Assembly (NCBI GenBank): GCA_045595165.1
Contig: JAZNZY010000009.1
Location: 1 to 37,712 of the forward strand
DNA: 37,712 nt
Direction of reading: 5' to 3'
Origin: SFLA01 sp045595165
GTDB lineage: Bacteria > Bacillota > Clostridia > Oscillospirales > CAG-382
Below, in pieces: positions 1 through 7,185 of the stretch. Within the stretch, counting starts at the first letter, position 1. Each line of letters begins with the position of its first letter. Under the pieces are notes generated by a model that was given only the letters and a program-made list of their open reading frames with translations, searched no databases and was not told the DNA's origin. Both the position numbers and the translations under genes were made by a program.

Positions 1-23
1 TGTTCTTTAAAACAAAGTCCATA

Positions 24-139
<116 letters not shown>

Positions 140-143
140 ACAC

Positions 144-172
144 AAAACGAGGTCATTCGACCTCGTTTTTTC
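144..172 (+). terminator. Rho-independent terminator after 5S rRNA
   Basis: An 11-bp perfect stem, 144-154 with 159-169 (AAAACGAGGTC / GACCTCGTTTT), has a 4-nt loop and ends in a T run. It lies five bases beyond the mature 5S 3' end and would end the rRNA transcript. Confidence 0.92.
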
Positions 173-338
173 TTTTCGCTCGGTAAAGAACTGCAGAGCG
201 AAAAACGCACGCAACTTAATATGTGAACTGGGAGGGACGGAAATACATATCTCGCCATTTGTTTTTTATAAGGTAAAAATCCTTAAGAAGGATTTTAAAT
301 TTAATGCGTTCTGCAGCCCTTTACCTTCGCTTTTCGCT

Positions 339-397
339 CGGTTATCGAACAGACGGTAGTTATGGCGACATTGTAGGGCAGGGGCTTGCTCCTGCCG
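339..397 (+). repeat. 59-bp dispersed element, copy A
   Basis: It begins CGGTTATCGAAC, contains GTAGTTATGG and ends in the imperfect palindrome GGCAGGGGCTTGCTCCTGCC. Copies of identical length lie at 647-705 (+) and 25215-25273 (-). The similarity of copies A and B extends about 18 bp further upstream (TTTACCTTCGCT...). Confidence 0.8.
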
Positions 398-420
398 CTT
401 TAATCACAAAATAAGGTAAA

Positions 421-460
421 AATTCCGTAGAAGTTAAAACCTCTACGGAATTCCTTTTTA
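421..460 (+). terminator. T-tailed hairpin inside repeat block
   Basis: The 11-bp stem 421-431 with 442-452 is followed by a T-rich tail. It has the form of a rho-independent terminator, but no gene lies directly upstream. It is duplicated with a different loop at 9701-9735, so it belongs to the repeat block rather than to a particular gene. Confidence 0.5.
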
Positions 461-490
461 TTTTGCGTTTCTAAACGCTTTCACCCCTTC

Positions 491-525
491 ACCCCACGAA
501 TGCTGTTCGCATTCGCAGGGACCCC
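491..525 (-). repeat. 35-bp palindromic repeat (copy 1)
   Basis: The element starts ACCCCACGAATGC and ends GCATTCGCAGGGACCCC, with the arms pairing around a short loop. A sibling at 741-775 differs only in the loop, and 9556-9590 is a diverged copy. The reverse-oriented relatives at 593-627 and 19632-19666 start GGGGTCCCCGAGAA. Confidence 0.75.
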
Positions 526-592
526 CGAAGGTCGGTGGGCAGTAGATTACTACAGCTCCACGCGCCCGAAATGCGTTTTCTACAGCGTTTCC

Positions 593-627
593 GGGGTCCC
601 CGAGAAAACGGAGTTTTCTTGGGGGGG
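593..627 (+). repeat. 35-bp palindromic repeat (copy 2, opposite orientation)
   Basis: It starts GGGGTCCCCGAGAAAAC and pairs with GTTTTCTTGGGG, then runs into GGGTTTT. It has the same layout as the copies at 491 and 741 read on the other strand, and matches 19632-19666. Confidence 0.7.
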
Positions 628-646
628 TTTTACCTTCGCTTGCGCT

Positions 647-705
647 CGGTTATCGAATAGACAGTAGTTATGGCAACGTTGTAGGGAATGGGCTTGCCCA
701 TTCCG
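647..705 (+). repeat. 59-bp dispersed element, copy B
   Basis: Same length and framework as 339-397. The terminal palindrome is changed on both arms (GGAATGGGCTTGCCCATTCC), so pairing is preserved despite divergence. Confidence 0.8.
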
Positions 706-722
706 TTGTGTGCGAACTGTTT

Positions 723-800
723 GCGGGACGTCGAGGATTTACCCCACGAATGCTACTCGCATTCGCAGGGACCCCAAATCGGACGACGTCCCCTACGATC
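723..800. repeat. Hairpin interrupted by a 35-bp palindrome (copy 3)
   Basis: The outer arms GGGACGTCG (725-733) and CGACGTCCC (784-792) are complementary. The 35-bp palindrome 741-775 sits in the loop and is bracketed by ATTT and AAAT. The arrangement suggests one repeat inserted into another. Confidence 0.6.
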
Positions 801-892
801 ATCGAACAGCCGTGGGAAATATTAACCGTAGGGGACGATATCCTTATCGTCCCGTGTTATAAAACCTTTTTCATACTGCAACACGTATATAT

Positions 893-921
893 TTGACAAA
901 TTACCGGTTGTATGATAATAT
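893..921 (+). promoter_or_regulatory. Promoter of the first lipoprotein gene
   Basis: The -35 TTGACA is at 893-898. The -10 is either GATAAT (914-919, 15-bp spacer) or TAATAT (916-921, 17-bp spacer). The start codon lies about 20 bp downstream, so the leader is short. Confidence 0.7.
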
Positions 922-941
922 AAAGCAAAGGAGTGAACGGT

Positions 942-1943
942 ATGAAGAAGATGTTTTTTGCGGCTATCTTGATTTTTGCTTGTATTTTGGCTTTGCCTGT
1001 TTTTTGCGGGTGTGAGGCGGAAAACGAAACCGGCGCAATTTCAACGATAAGCGAGGAGAGCGTTTCTCCCGAAAAGCCTGAAGTTATCCGCTGGGTATCT
1101 TTATCCGGGTACACAGACCGCAAGGAATATATAAAATCCCCTTCGGAATACACCCTGCCCGAAATGGACAGCGTTACTATGCGCTTTAACGGAAACACGG
1201 TTGAGTGTGTTTTTGAGGACGGTACTGTCTATGAATTGCCCGTTACGGAGCTGATAAATGCATATTTTGCCGACCTTAACGGCGACGGTATCCGCGAGCT
1301 GTGTGTAACGGCAAAAACCACCGAACCGTGGGATGATGCCTTCGACACCTTATCCTACCGCGGATGGGCGTACGATCTTGTGAGCAAACAGCTTTATTCT
1401 ACTGTGCCTTCCTCCGAGCAAGGCTTCGGCTGGGTACTGCGAACATACGATAACGAAATGTATGCCTTCCCTTGGAGTTATGTTCAGTACGTTTACGCCG
1501 AGCCCTGCAAAATTGTGCTTGACGAAGCGAAGCATACGTTAATATGCGAAAACGTGTCTTTGCCTCACGAGGTTGTGGAATCCTTTTGCTATTGGCCCGC
1601 GAACCCCTATAACCTTTTGAAGTTTAATATAAGGGAAGACGGCGAAGAAAGCTCGTATTACGTATTGCTTGATGAGCTCGGTATCGAAGCACTTGAACAA
1701 ATACTTTCCTCTTACGAATACGAAAAACAGCTTGATCCCGAAGACCATCCCCTTTTTTGCGGCATCATCATTTACGATGCGGTTCTGAACACAGAGAATT
1801 GCAGAGTGCGTCTTTTGCTTGATGACGGTATCTTCGTGTCCGAGCTCTCGGAAGATCGTTACAGTTACCGTACCGCGGATGACAGCGCGGCTGTGGATTT
1901 TATAAAAAGCTTTATGGAAGACGCTCTTCCCTATTACCAATAA
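942..1943 (+). CDS. Putative lipoprotein of unknown function (333 aa)
   Basis: I do not recognise a family. The N terminus MKK followed by a hydrophobic stretch to Cys24 (FCGC) looks like a secretion signal and probably a lipobox, although Phe at -3 is not ideal. The rest is hydrophilic, acidic and rich in aromatic residues, which suggests an extracellular globular protein. ATG at 942 was chosen because AAAGGAG (927-933) lies 8 bp upstream; an in-frame GTG at 933 overlaps that site. The last about 20 residues (SAAVDFIKSFMEDALPYYQ) resemble the C terminus of the next protein, so the two may share a terminal domain. It has its own promoter, and the next gene follows after an 80-bp gap on the same strand. 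Confidence 0.8.
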   Translation: MKKMFFAAILIFACILALPVFCGCEAENETGAISTISEESVSPEKPEVIRWVSLSGYTDRKEYIKSPSEYTLPEMDSVTMRFNGNTVECVFEDGTVYELPVTELINAYFADLNGDGIRELCVTAKTTEPWDDAFDTLSYRGWAYDLVSKQLYSTVPSSEQGFGWVLRTYDNEMYAFPWSYVQYVYAEPCKIVLDEAKHTLICENVSLPHEVVESFCYWPANPYNLLKFNIREDGEESSYYVLLDELGIEALEQILSSYEYEKQLDPEDHPLFCGIIIYDAVLNTENCRVRLLLDDGIFVSELSEDRYSYRTADDSAAVDFIKSFMEDALPYYQ

Positions 1944-2022
1944 AACAATTAATTTTTCATTTTTTGTAACCATTTTGCAGTTTGAAAAGTATTATATATG
2001 AAATCGGAAAGGAGCAATATAT

Positions 2023-2832
2023 ATGAATAAAGCGTTCTTGATTTTTGTATTAATATTTGCCGTTTTGCTTTGCGGATGCGTACCCGACACGCCTGTGGAA
2101 AACTCTTACACAGCACCTGTAAGCGGAGATGAATCATCACCGCAAAACGAGGAATCTACGTTGCCGCCACCCGACCCCGATGATGAGGGCGTGTTGTTTT
2201 TCTATGGAGAAGACAGTTATATAGAAAAATACTATGCCTTGACCGAGAATGAACACGCAAGCCTTTTGGATCTCCTTAAAAATTCGGAGTGGATACAGAC
2301 AAAACAAATGTCGGGCAACATAGATACGTGGCGGGAAAGCGTATCGGCGCTTATACCCGCAGACGGATATATAATTATTGAAGGTATCCGTGTGGAGTTT
2401 TTCTTGAAAACCAATACGTTTTCCGTAAGATGGTATCACACCGAAAACCAATCTGCAGCCGAAATTGTGAGTATCCGGAAGGAAAACGCCGTCCCCTTTG
2501 AAGGCGACGAGCCCATGCCCGACCCTGAAGACGAGGGAATAGTGTTTTTTAACGACGATGAGGGCGAGATAGAAAGTTATTACCGAATCCCCCGCGAAGA
2601 ATTATTTACGCTTATAGAACATTTTGAAAACGGGGAACGGAGAAATATCAGTTTTTACGAAATAATTTTTATCAAACCTTTTGACGGATATATGTATATG
2701 GGCCGCATAATGATTGATTTTTATTTGGATTCCGGCGATTTTTACACGGGATCATATCACATACACAGCGATGAAGCCGCTGACCTTATAGAGGAATGGA
2801 AGGAAAAATCCCTGCCATACACACAAGAATAA
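2023..2832 (+). CDS. Putative lipoprotein with an internal domain duplication (269 aa)
   Basis: Function unknown. Signal peptide residues 1-18 and lipobox LCGC with Cys19 point to a membrane-anchored surface lipoprotein. A linker rich in Ser, Pro and Glu (20-48) is followed by two copies of a domain of about 100 aa. Copy 1 (about 49-152) begins PDPDDEGVLFFYG and copy 2 (about 165-262) begins PDPEDEGIVFFND. Both continue with a Tyr-Tyr pair, a helix rich in Leu, Phe and Glu, a DGY motif, a beta-like segment and a closing AA-[ED]-[IL] helix. AAAGGA (2008-2013) precedes ATG at 2023. A VanZ-like gene follows after 42 bp and may be co-transcribed. Confidence 0.82.
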   Translation: MNKAFLIFVLIFAVLLCGCVPDTPVENSYTAPVSGDESSPQNEESTLPPPDPDDEGVLFFYGEDSYIEKYYALTENEHASLLDLLKNSEWIQTKQMSGNIDTWRESVSALIPADGYIIIEGIRVEFFLKTNTFSVRWYHTENQSAAEIVSIRKENAVPFEGDEPMPDPEDEGIVFFNDDEGEIESYYRIPREELFTLIEHFENGERRNISFYEIIFIKPFDGYMYMGRIMIDFYLDSGDFYTGSYHIHSDEAADLIEEWKEKSLPYTQE

Positions 2833-2874
2833 TTTTCTGTATAATATAAAATCTGCCTGAAAGGGGTGATCTCC

Positions 2875-3381
2875 GTGAGCGCAAGATACCGTAAGTGGTT
2901 TTTAATTTCCCTTTTTGCCGTATACGTATCCCTTCTTGCCTACTGGGTGCTGTTTGACGGAGCTTTTGGCAGGACGGGGATATCCAATCTCCAAAACGCC
3001 GGCCCAGAGCTTTACCGACGATATTTTGCTTCCCACGGCAATCTGATTCCCTTTGCGACGATTTGGGAATTTGTAAAAGGCGTTTTTACGGGGACGGTGT
3101 CCTTCAAAGCCTTCGGGATAAATATATTCGGAAATATTGCCGTTTTTGCCCCATTCGGTTTCTTTTTGCCTATGCTGTTTAAGCGCCAGCGGAAGTTACT
3201 CACATTTGTGTGCACCGTTGCTTTGGCAGTGCTGTGTATAGAGGTGATGCAGTTTTTACTGCTCACCGGCTCACCGGATATTGATGATCTTTTACTTAAC
3301 CTTTTGGGCGCGTGTACGTGTTGGCTTGTCACCGTAAAGGTGTTTAACAATTCAAACATAAATAACAAAAACCGCAGATAA
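2875..3381 (+). CDS. VanZ-like family membrane protein (168 aa)
   Basis: The protein has four or so hydrophobic segments (about 9-28, 57-75, 80-105 and 110-150) and the VanZ-type layout of NLIPF (about 55), then FGNIAVFAPFGFFLP and a late SPDIDDLLLNLLG motif. VanZ itself lowers teicoplanin susceptibility by an unknown mechanism; most homologues, like this one, sit outside glycopeptide clusters and have no known substrate. GTG at 2875 was preferred over GTG at 2866 because AAGGGG (2861-2866) would then lie 8 bp upstream; the choice changes only three residues. A strong terminator overlaps the stop codon. Confidence 0.85.
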   Translation: MSARYRKWFLISLFAVYVSLLAYWVLFDGAFGRTGISNLQNAGPELYRRYFASHGNLIPFATIWEFVKGVFTGTVSFKAFGINIFGNIAVFAPFGFFLPMLFKRQRKLLTFVCTVALAVLCIEVMQFLLLTGSPDIDDLLLNLLGACTCWLVTVKVFNNSNINNKNRR

Positions 3382-3397
3382 TATCTGCGGTTTTTGT
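3365..3397. terminator. Terminator after the VanZ-like gene
   Basis: A 15-bp perfect stem (3365-3379 with 3383-3397) with a 3-nt loop ends in TTTTTGT. The left arm also begins with an A run, so it could work in both directions and also end the convergent permease transcript. Confidence 0.88.
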
Positions 3398-3417
3398 GGT
3401 TTTTAGAGATGGCGTCG

Positions 3418-3501
3418 GTGAAATTTTCGCATTTTGCGAAAGTGAAGTTTACTTTGTAAGTGAAGTTATCCTGCGGATAGTGAAGTTTTGCCTTCGGCAA
3501 A
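3418..3501. repeat. Array of four GTGAAG-hairpin units
   Basis: GTGAAA or GTGAAG starts at 3418, 3442, 3460 and 3480. Each is followed by a different mini-hairpin: TTTCGCA/TGCGAAA, TTAC/GTAA, TATCC/GGATA and TTTGCC/GGCAAA, all with 3-nt loops. The head is conserved while the stem sequences vary with pairing kept. It lies between the VanZ terminator and the 3' end of the permease gene. Confidence 0.7.
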
Positions 3502-3522
3502 GTTATGAGGTGTTCGGGCAAA

Positions 3523-5730
3523 TTAGTTTGCGTGCTTATTATACCCTTCGTCGTAGCCCTCGGCGTAACCTTGCTGGTAACCGTCGGTATAGGACAAGCC
3601 GTCGTATTCGTATTCGGGGGTGGTGTAGTCATAGCCGCCCTCGGCGTCCGCCTTGCCCGCTTCGTAGCCCTCTTCGTAGCCGGCGTTGTAACCTTCGGTG
3701 TAAGCGTCGCCGCTTACGTTGTAGCCCTGGTCATATCCTTCTCTGAATCCCTGATAATATCCCTGATCATAGGAGCTTGACGAATACAGATAATCGCTCA
3801 GATCGGGCATTTCATAAGCCAGACCCTCGTCGCCGCACGCCTGACCCTTTATAACGCCTTCGCTGTAGCCTTCCTTGTAGCCAAGATCGTACTCATCGTC
3901 GGTATAATCGTAGTAGGTCTTATCAAATGTGCCCACGCAGTCCGAAACGATAACATCGGAAATAGACTCTGCATCGATTAGCTTTAAGGTTTCCTTGTAA
4001 GCGGGGTAAACGGGAACCAATACAGAAGCGACCTCGCTGTTTGACATCCATTCGTAAAATCTGCCGGAATAGCGTATCTCCACAGCTCCGATAGGATCTG
4101 CTTCGTAATCCTTTACGGTTGCAGCGTCCATATCCTTCTTCAGCGCGTTGTAAACCTCCTCCATCTTTGCGGCAGTAAGGAGGGAGGGACGGAAGGAGAA
4201 GCGATCAACGGTGGTATCGACAGATTTCAATGCAAACTCTGCCTGCGCCTTCTTTGCACCTGCGGAATATGCAAAATCCTTTACAGCTTGGAGGATCTCG
4301 CTCTGAGGCTCGCAAATATAGCTGTAATAACGGGTGTATGAGCCAAATTTGGTGTGTACCCGTACGTGAACAGATACTTGTGCTGTTTCGCTTTCCTCAT
4401 AGGGAGAAATCACAACGCCGTTTTGGTTAATGCTGCCGCTGCCCGTAAAGGTCTGCTTCGCGCCCTGCTTCATAATAACGTTAAGCGCCTTTATGGCTTC
4501 TTCGCCTTCTATTCCTTCGTATCTGTAGCCCATATGGTAATTATCTCCGCCGTTTACGGATTCGTTGTAATAGAAGCTCTGCACGTCGATAGAAATAATA
4601 TTTTCGTCCTTGGTTGTGCGTTTATCGAATAAAACACAGCCGACGAATACCAAAAGCAGGCAGGAGAGGAACACGCCGCCGCAAATAAGCAGCTTCCACA
4701 TACCGCGGAATGCGTTGCGGAACTCGAATTTTTCAAGTCCGCTTACTATACACCATGTGATAACTGCGAAGGTGATAAATCCGAACAGCATCCACACCAC
4801 GTTATCTCCCATAGCATCGAACAGCATGCCGCCTACCCAGGCGCAAAATACTGTAAGGGGATATTTTATAAACAGAATGGCTTTGGGGAAGGAGAGGGGC
4901 TTTCCCGCGCTCTCGCTCTTTCTGCGGAGATACAGCCCGCGGGCGAGGAACACCGCACACACTGAAACAAACATCCACGCAACGGTCCACCAGAACGAAG
5001 AGGTGAACACAGCATAGCCATTGTCTTTGAAGCCGATAAAGTCGAGCAAAAATACGAGAGGGGAAATACCGCTCAGAATTTCGTTCATAACGTCTTCGTA
5101 TGCGAAGGTGGCGGAGAAAGAATCCACAAAGTACCAGAACATACCGAATATCATTGCGGGGACACCGCAGAAGTATACGCCGGTAAGCAGGGAAATAAAT
5201 CTGTTTCCGCACAGCATTACCGCCAGCAGGCACAGCGCGTTTACCGAGAAATACATACCCACGCAGGCGAAAAATCCCTTGAACAAAACCAGCACGTTAT
5301 CCCAGCCGATGCCGGGAAGCAGCATTATAATTCCCGCTTCGCAAAGGAAACCGGTGGTAAGGGGAATAAGATAGCTCATCCAACCCACAAAGTAGTTGCG
5401 CCAGAAAAGCTCTTTTCGGCTTACGGGCTGGGAATGGTAAAAATCCAACTGCCTGCGGGAATTAAGATAATTAAACACATTCGGTGTGAGTATTGCCACA
5501 AGTATGGTGGCACCGCACACAAAGATCATTTGTCCGAAAACGGTGTTGCTTACCCGTGCAATAGTCCAGTAATTTTCTCGGTTAAGGTTAACCGAGAATA
5601 TAAGTGCACCTGCCACGGGAAAGGCAAAGAACAAAACTACAGACCAAAGGGCGGTAAGCCAGTTGAACTGGGTAAACCGCTTAATAAGCCGCGCCCAGAA
5701 AGTTTTAGAAAATAAGCTTTTTAATGTCAT
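3523..5730 (-). CDS. ABC-2 type permease with Gly-Tyr repeat tail (YtrC/D-like, 735 aa)
   Basis: Membrane partner of the ATPase encoded just upstream (26-bp overlap, 5705-5730). About nine hydrophobic helices occupy residues 20-370, for example 24-46, 66-86, 148-173 and 347-368, with an early RRQLDFYHSQPVSRKELFWR loop (about 92-111) typical of ABC-2 permeases in YtrA-type cassettes. A soluble region of about 230 aa follows, then a tail of about 130 residues (about 605-735) made of GYxxG units such as DLGYKEGYSEG, EGYNAGYEEGYEAG and DGYQQGYAEGYDEGYN. The tail and large soluble domain make it longer than a typical ABC-2 permease. The substrate is unknown; relatives in Bacillus respond to cell-wall antibiotics, which is only a hint here. 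Confidence 0.85.
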   Translation of the reverse strand: MTLKSLFSKTFWARLIKRFTQFNWLTALWSVVLFFAFPVAGALIFSVNLNRENYWTIARVSNTVFGQMIFVCGATILVAILTPNVFNYLNSRRQLDFYHSQPVSRKELFWRNYFVGWMSYLIPLTTGFLCEAGIIMLLPGIGWDNVLVLFKGFFACVGMYFSVNALCLLAVMLCGNRFISLLTGVYFCGVPAMIFGMFWYFVDSFSATFAYEDVMNEILSGISPLVFLLDFIGFKDNGYAVFTSSFWWTVAWMFVSVCAVFLARGLYLRRKSESAGKPLSFPKAILFIKYPLTVFCAWVGGMLFDAMGDNVVWMLFGFITFAVITWCIVSGLEKFEFRNAFRGMWKLLICGGVFLSCLLLVFVGCVLFDKRTTKDENIISIDVQSFYYNESVNGGDNYHMGYRYEGIEGEEAIKALNVIMKQGAKQTFTGSGSINQNGVVISPYEESETAQVSVHVRVHTKFGSYTRYYSYICEPQSEILQAVKDFAYSAGAKKAQAEFALKSVDTTVDRFSFRPSLLTAAKMEEVYNALKKDMDAATVKDYEADPIGAVEIRYSGRFYEWMSNSEVASVLVPVYPAYKETLKLIDAESISDVIVSDCVGTFDKTYYDYTDDEYDLGYKEGYSEGVIKGQACGDEGLAYEMPDLSDYLYSSSSYDQGYYQGFREGYDQGYNVSGDAYTEGYNAGYEEGYEAGKADAEGGYDYTTPEYEYDGLSYTDGYQQGYAEGYDEGYNKHAN

Positions 5731-6604
5731 AGCCCTTGACCTCCGTTTCGCTTATGAATATTTCCTCCAGAGAGAGGGGTAAAAGCTCCGCAAACAAGGG
5801 CATCCTTGCCTGAACGGAACGCATAATATCTTCGGAATTGCCTCGCACGGTCATAGTGATAAGGGACCCGCGCTGTTCCATTTTGATTATATCCAGTTCG
5901 GAAAAATCTTCCTTTTGGTATTGTCTGTTGAATGCGGCGTGGAGCTTGTGTATGCCCAACTTCATATCCTCAAGATCCTTGGAGAAGAGTATACCGCCCT
6001 TGTGAAGCAGTCCCACGTGATCGCATATATCTTCCAATTCGCGTAGGTTGTGGGATGCGATAATGGGTGTCATATTCCGTTCCTGCATATCGTTAATAAA
6101 TATGCTTTTTATGGTTTGTCTTGCTACGGGGTCCAATCCGTCAAAGGCTTCGTCGCAAAAGATGTAGTCCGCACCCGAGCAAACCGCAAGTATAAGGGCG
6201 GTCTGTCTGCGCATACCCTTGGAAAAAGTGCCGATACGGCGGTTTCCTTTAAGATCAAAGCCTTTTATAAGATGGTCAAACCGCGCTCTGTCAAACTTGG
6301 GGTATATGGAAGCGTAATAAGACGCCATACTGTTTGGCGTTGCGCCGGAAAGGAAGTAAAGATCATCGGGCACTAAAAAGCACCGTCTTTTAAGGGGGAT
6401 GTTTTCCCATACGTCCTCGCCGTCGATCTGAACGTAACCCTCGTCGGGCTTGAGCACCCCTGCCAGCATACGCAGGAAGGTGGATTTACCCGCGCCGTTG
6501 GAGCCGATCAGCCCAAACACGCTGCCGTCGCGCATAACGGTATCTATGTGGTCAACTGCCACTATATCGTCAAAAATCTTGGTTATTTTCTCTGTAACGA
6601 TCAT
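5705..6604 (-). CDS. ABC transporter ATP-binding protein (YtrB-like, 299 aa)
   Basis: Energises export or sensing with the downstream permease. Walker A is GSNGAGKS (34-41), the signature is FSKGMRRQ (degenerate from LSGGQ, as is common in this subfamily), and Walker B runs into the D-loop as YIFCDEAFDGLD, with a switch His in IASHNLRE. The C-terminal about 80 residues form the extra domain seen in YtrB/BcrA-like ATPases. Its ATG (6602-6604) overlaps the regulator's TGA (6601-6603), so translation is probably coupled in the order regulator-ATPase-permease. Confidence 0.93.
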   Translation of the reverse strand: MIVTEKITKIFDDIVAVDHIDTVMRDGSVFGLIGSNGAGKSTFLRMLAGVLKPDEGYVQIDGEDVWENIPLKRRCFLVPDDLYFLSGATPNSMASYYASIYPKFDRARFDHLIKGFDLKGNRRIGTFSKGMRRQTALILAVCSGADYIFCDEAFDGLDPVARQTIKSIFINDMQERNMTPIIASHNLRELEDICDHVGLLHKGGILFSKDLEDMKLGIHKLHAAFNRQYQKEDFSELDIIKMEQRGSLITMTVRGNSEDIMRSVQARMPLFAELLPLSLEEIFISETEVKGYDIKKLIF

Positions 6605-6981
6605 TTTGTTTGTCCCTCCTCGTCGAGTATATGGGTAAATTTATCTTGTATACGTTCCTTGCTCCAGCCTGCAAGGGTGGCTTTTGATATTACTTCCCGC
6701 ATCATACCGTCCAGCATCTTTTCGTGAATACGGTCGATCGCCGTAAGGTCGGGGGAAACGAATGAGCCTCTGCCTTTTACGGATACTATAACTCCCTTTT
6801 CCTCCAAAGAAGCATAAGCTCTTTGTACCGTGTTGGGGTTTATGGAAATATCCGTGGCAAGCTGGCGCACCGAGGGAAGCCAATCGTTGGGGCGAAGTAT
6901 CCCCGTGGCGATAAGCGAGCATATCTGCTCTTCTATCTGTTGATGTATGGGTTGGGACGCCGTGTAATCAATATGGAGCAA
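6601..6981 (-). CDS. GntR family regulator, YtrA subfamily (126 aa)
   Basis: A short GntR protein: N-terminal winged helix (about 10-75) with QPIHQQIEEQI, LPSVRQLA and NPNTVQRAYASLEEKGVI, then a small C-terminal helical dimerisation part instead of a ligand-binding domain. This is the YtrA pattern, normally a repressor of its own ABC operon. TTG at 6981 was chosen because the family starts close to LHIDY and CTCCTTT (RBS on the minus strand) lies at 6993-6999. The frame is open further upstream to 7113, but that would run through the promoter and operator. Start codon uncertain by a codon or so (ATT at 6984 is possible). Confidence 0.85.
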   Translation of the reverse strand: MLHIDYTASQPIHQQIEEQICSLIATGILRPNDWLPSVRQLATDISINPNTVQRAYASLEEKGVIVSVKGRGSFVSPDLTAIDRIHEKMLDGMMREVISKATLAGWSKERIQDKFTHILDEEGQTK

Positions 6982-7007
6982 AATATATACATCTCCTTTC
7001 TGTTTAA

Positions 7008-7028
7008 GTGTACTATTCGTACTAACAC
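7008..7028. promoter_or_regulatory. Candidate operator of the GntR/YtrA regulator
   Basis: The imperfect inverted repeat GTGTACTA-TTCG-TACTAACAC lies between the -10 box and the start of the minus-strand operon. YtrA regulators bind palindromes of the form GTGTACTA...TAGTACAC, so this is the expected sequence at a repressing position. Confidence 0.65.
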
Positions 7029-7032
7029 AGTT

Positions 7033-7061
7033 AGGGTAGCACAAAGATAAGCATTTGTCAA
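7033..7061 (-). promoter_or_regulatory. Promoter of the GntR-ABC operon
   Basis: On the minus strand, TTGACA (7056-7061) and TACCCT (7033-7038) are 17 bp apart. The candidate operator starts just downstream of the -10. Confidence 0.7.
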
Positions 7062-7116
7062 TAGGGAATTTGTTTTTTATCTGCAGAGGGGGAAAACAGC
7101 AGGGAACCCTCAAATG

Positions 7117-7145
7117 TTGACAAAATCGACATATTATTATATAAT
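7117..7145 (+). promoter_or_regulatory. Promoter of the solute-binding protein gene
   Basis: TTGACA (7117-7122) and TATAAT (7140-7145) are both perfect with a 17-bp spacer. It diverges from the GntR operon promoter, with the -35 boxes about 55 bp apart. Confidence 0.88.
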
Positions 7146-7185
7146 GTAGGAAAACGTAAGATTATTACAGACGAGAAGGATATAT

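Larger units (their letters stand above)
180..892. repeat. Gene-free tract of mosaic palindromic repeats
   Basis: About 700 bp with no credible gene. It contains two copies of a 59-bp element (339-397 and 647-705), three copies of a 35-bp palindrome (491-525, 593-627, 741-775), a T-tailed hairpin (421-452) and a perfect 9-bp hairpin (832-840 with 845-853). The first 160 bp after the 5S terminator show no clear structure. Short ORFs here run through the palindromes and have no ribosome binding site. The block at 371-477 is nearly repeated at 9653-9758. Confidence 0.75.

Noticed and set aside
708..896. A 62-codon ORF in the 5S-proximal intergenic tract
   Set aside because: It runs through two palindromic repeats and into the next promoter, with no ribosome binding site.
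2875..3381. Glycopeptide resistance cluster
   Set aside because: Only a VanZ-like protein is present. There is no VanH, ligase, VanX or VanRS; the two-component system at 11.6-13.3 kb is distant and tied to nrdG.
3505..3780. A Val/Gly-rich ORF on the plus strand
   Set aside because: It is the complement of the Gly-Tyr repeat tail of the permease; composition explains it.
6982..7113. Longer N terminus for the GntR regulator
   Set aside because: The extension would include the promoter and operator sequence, and the family starts near LHIDY.
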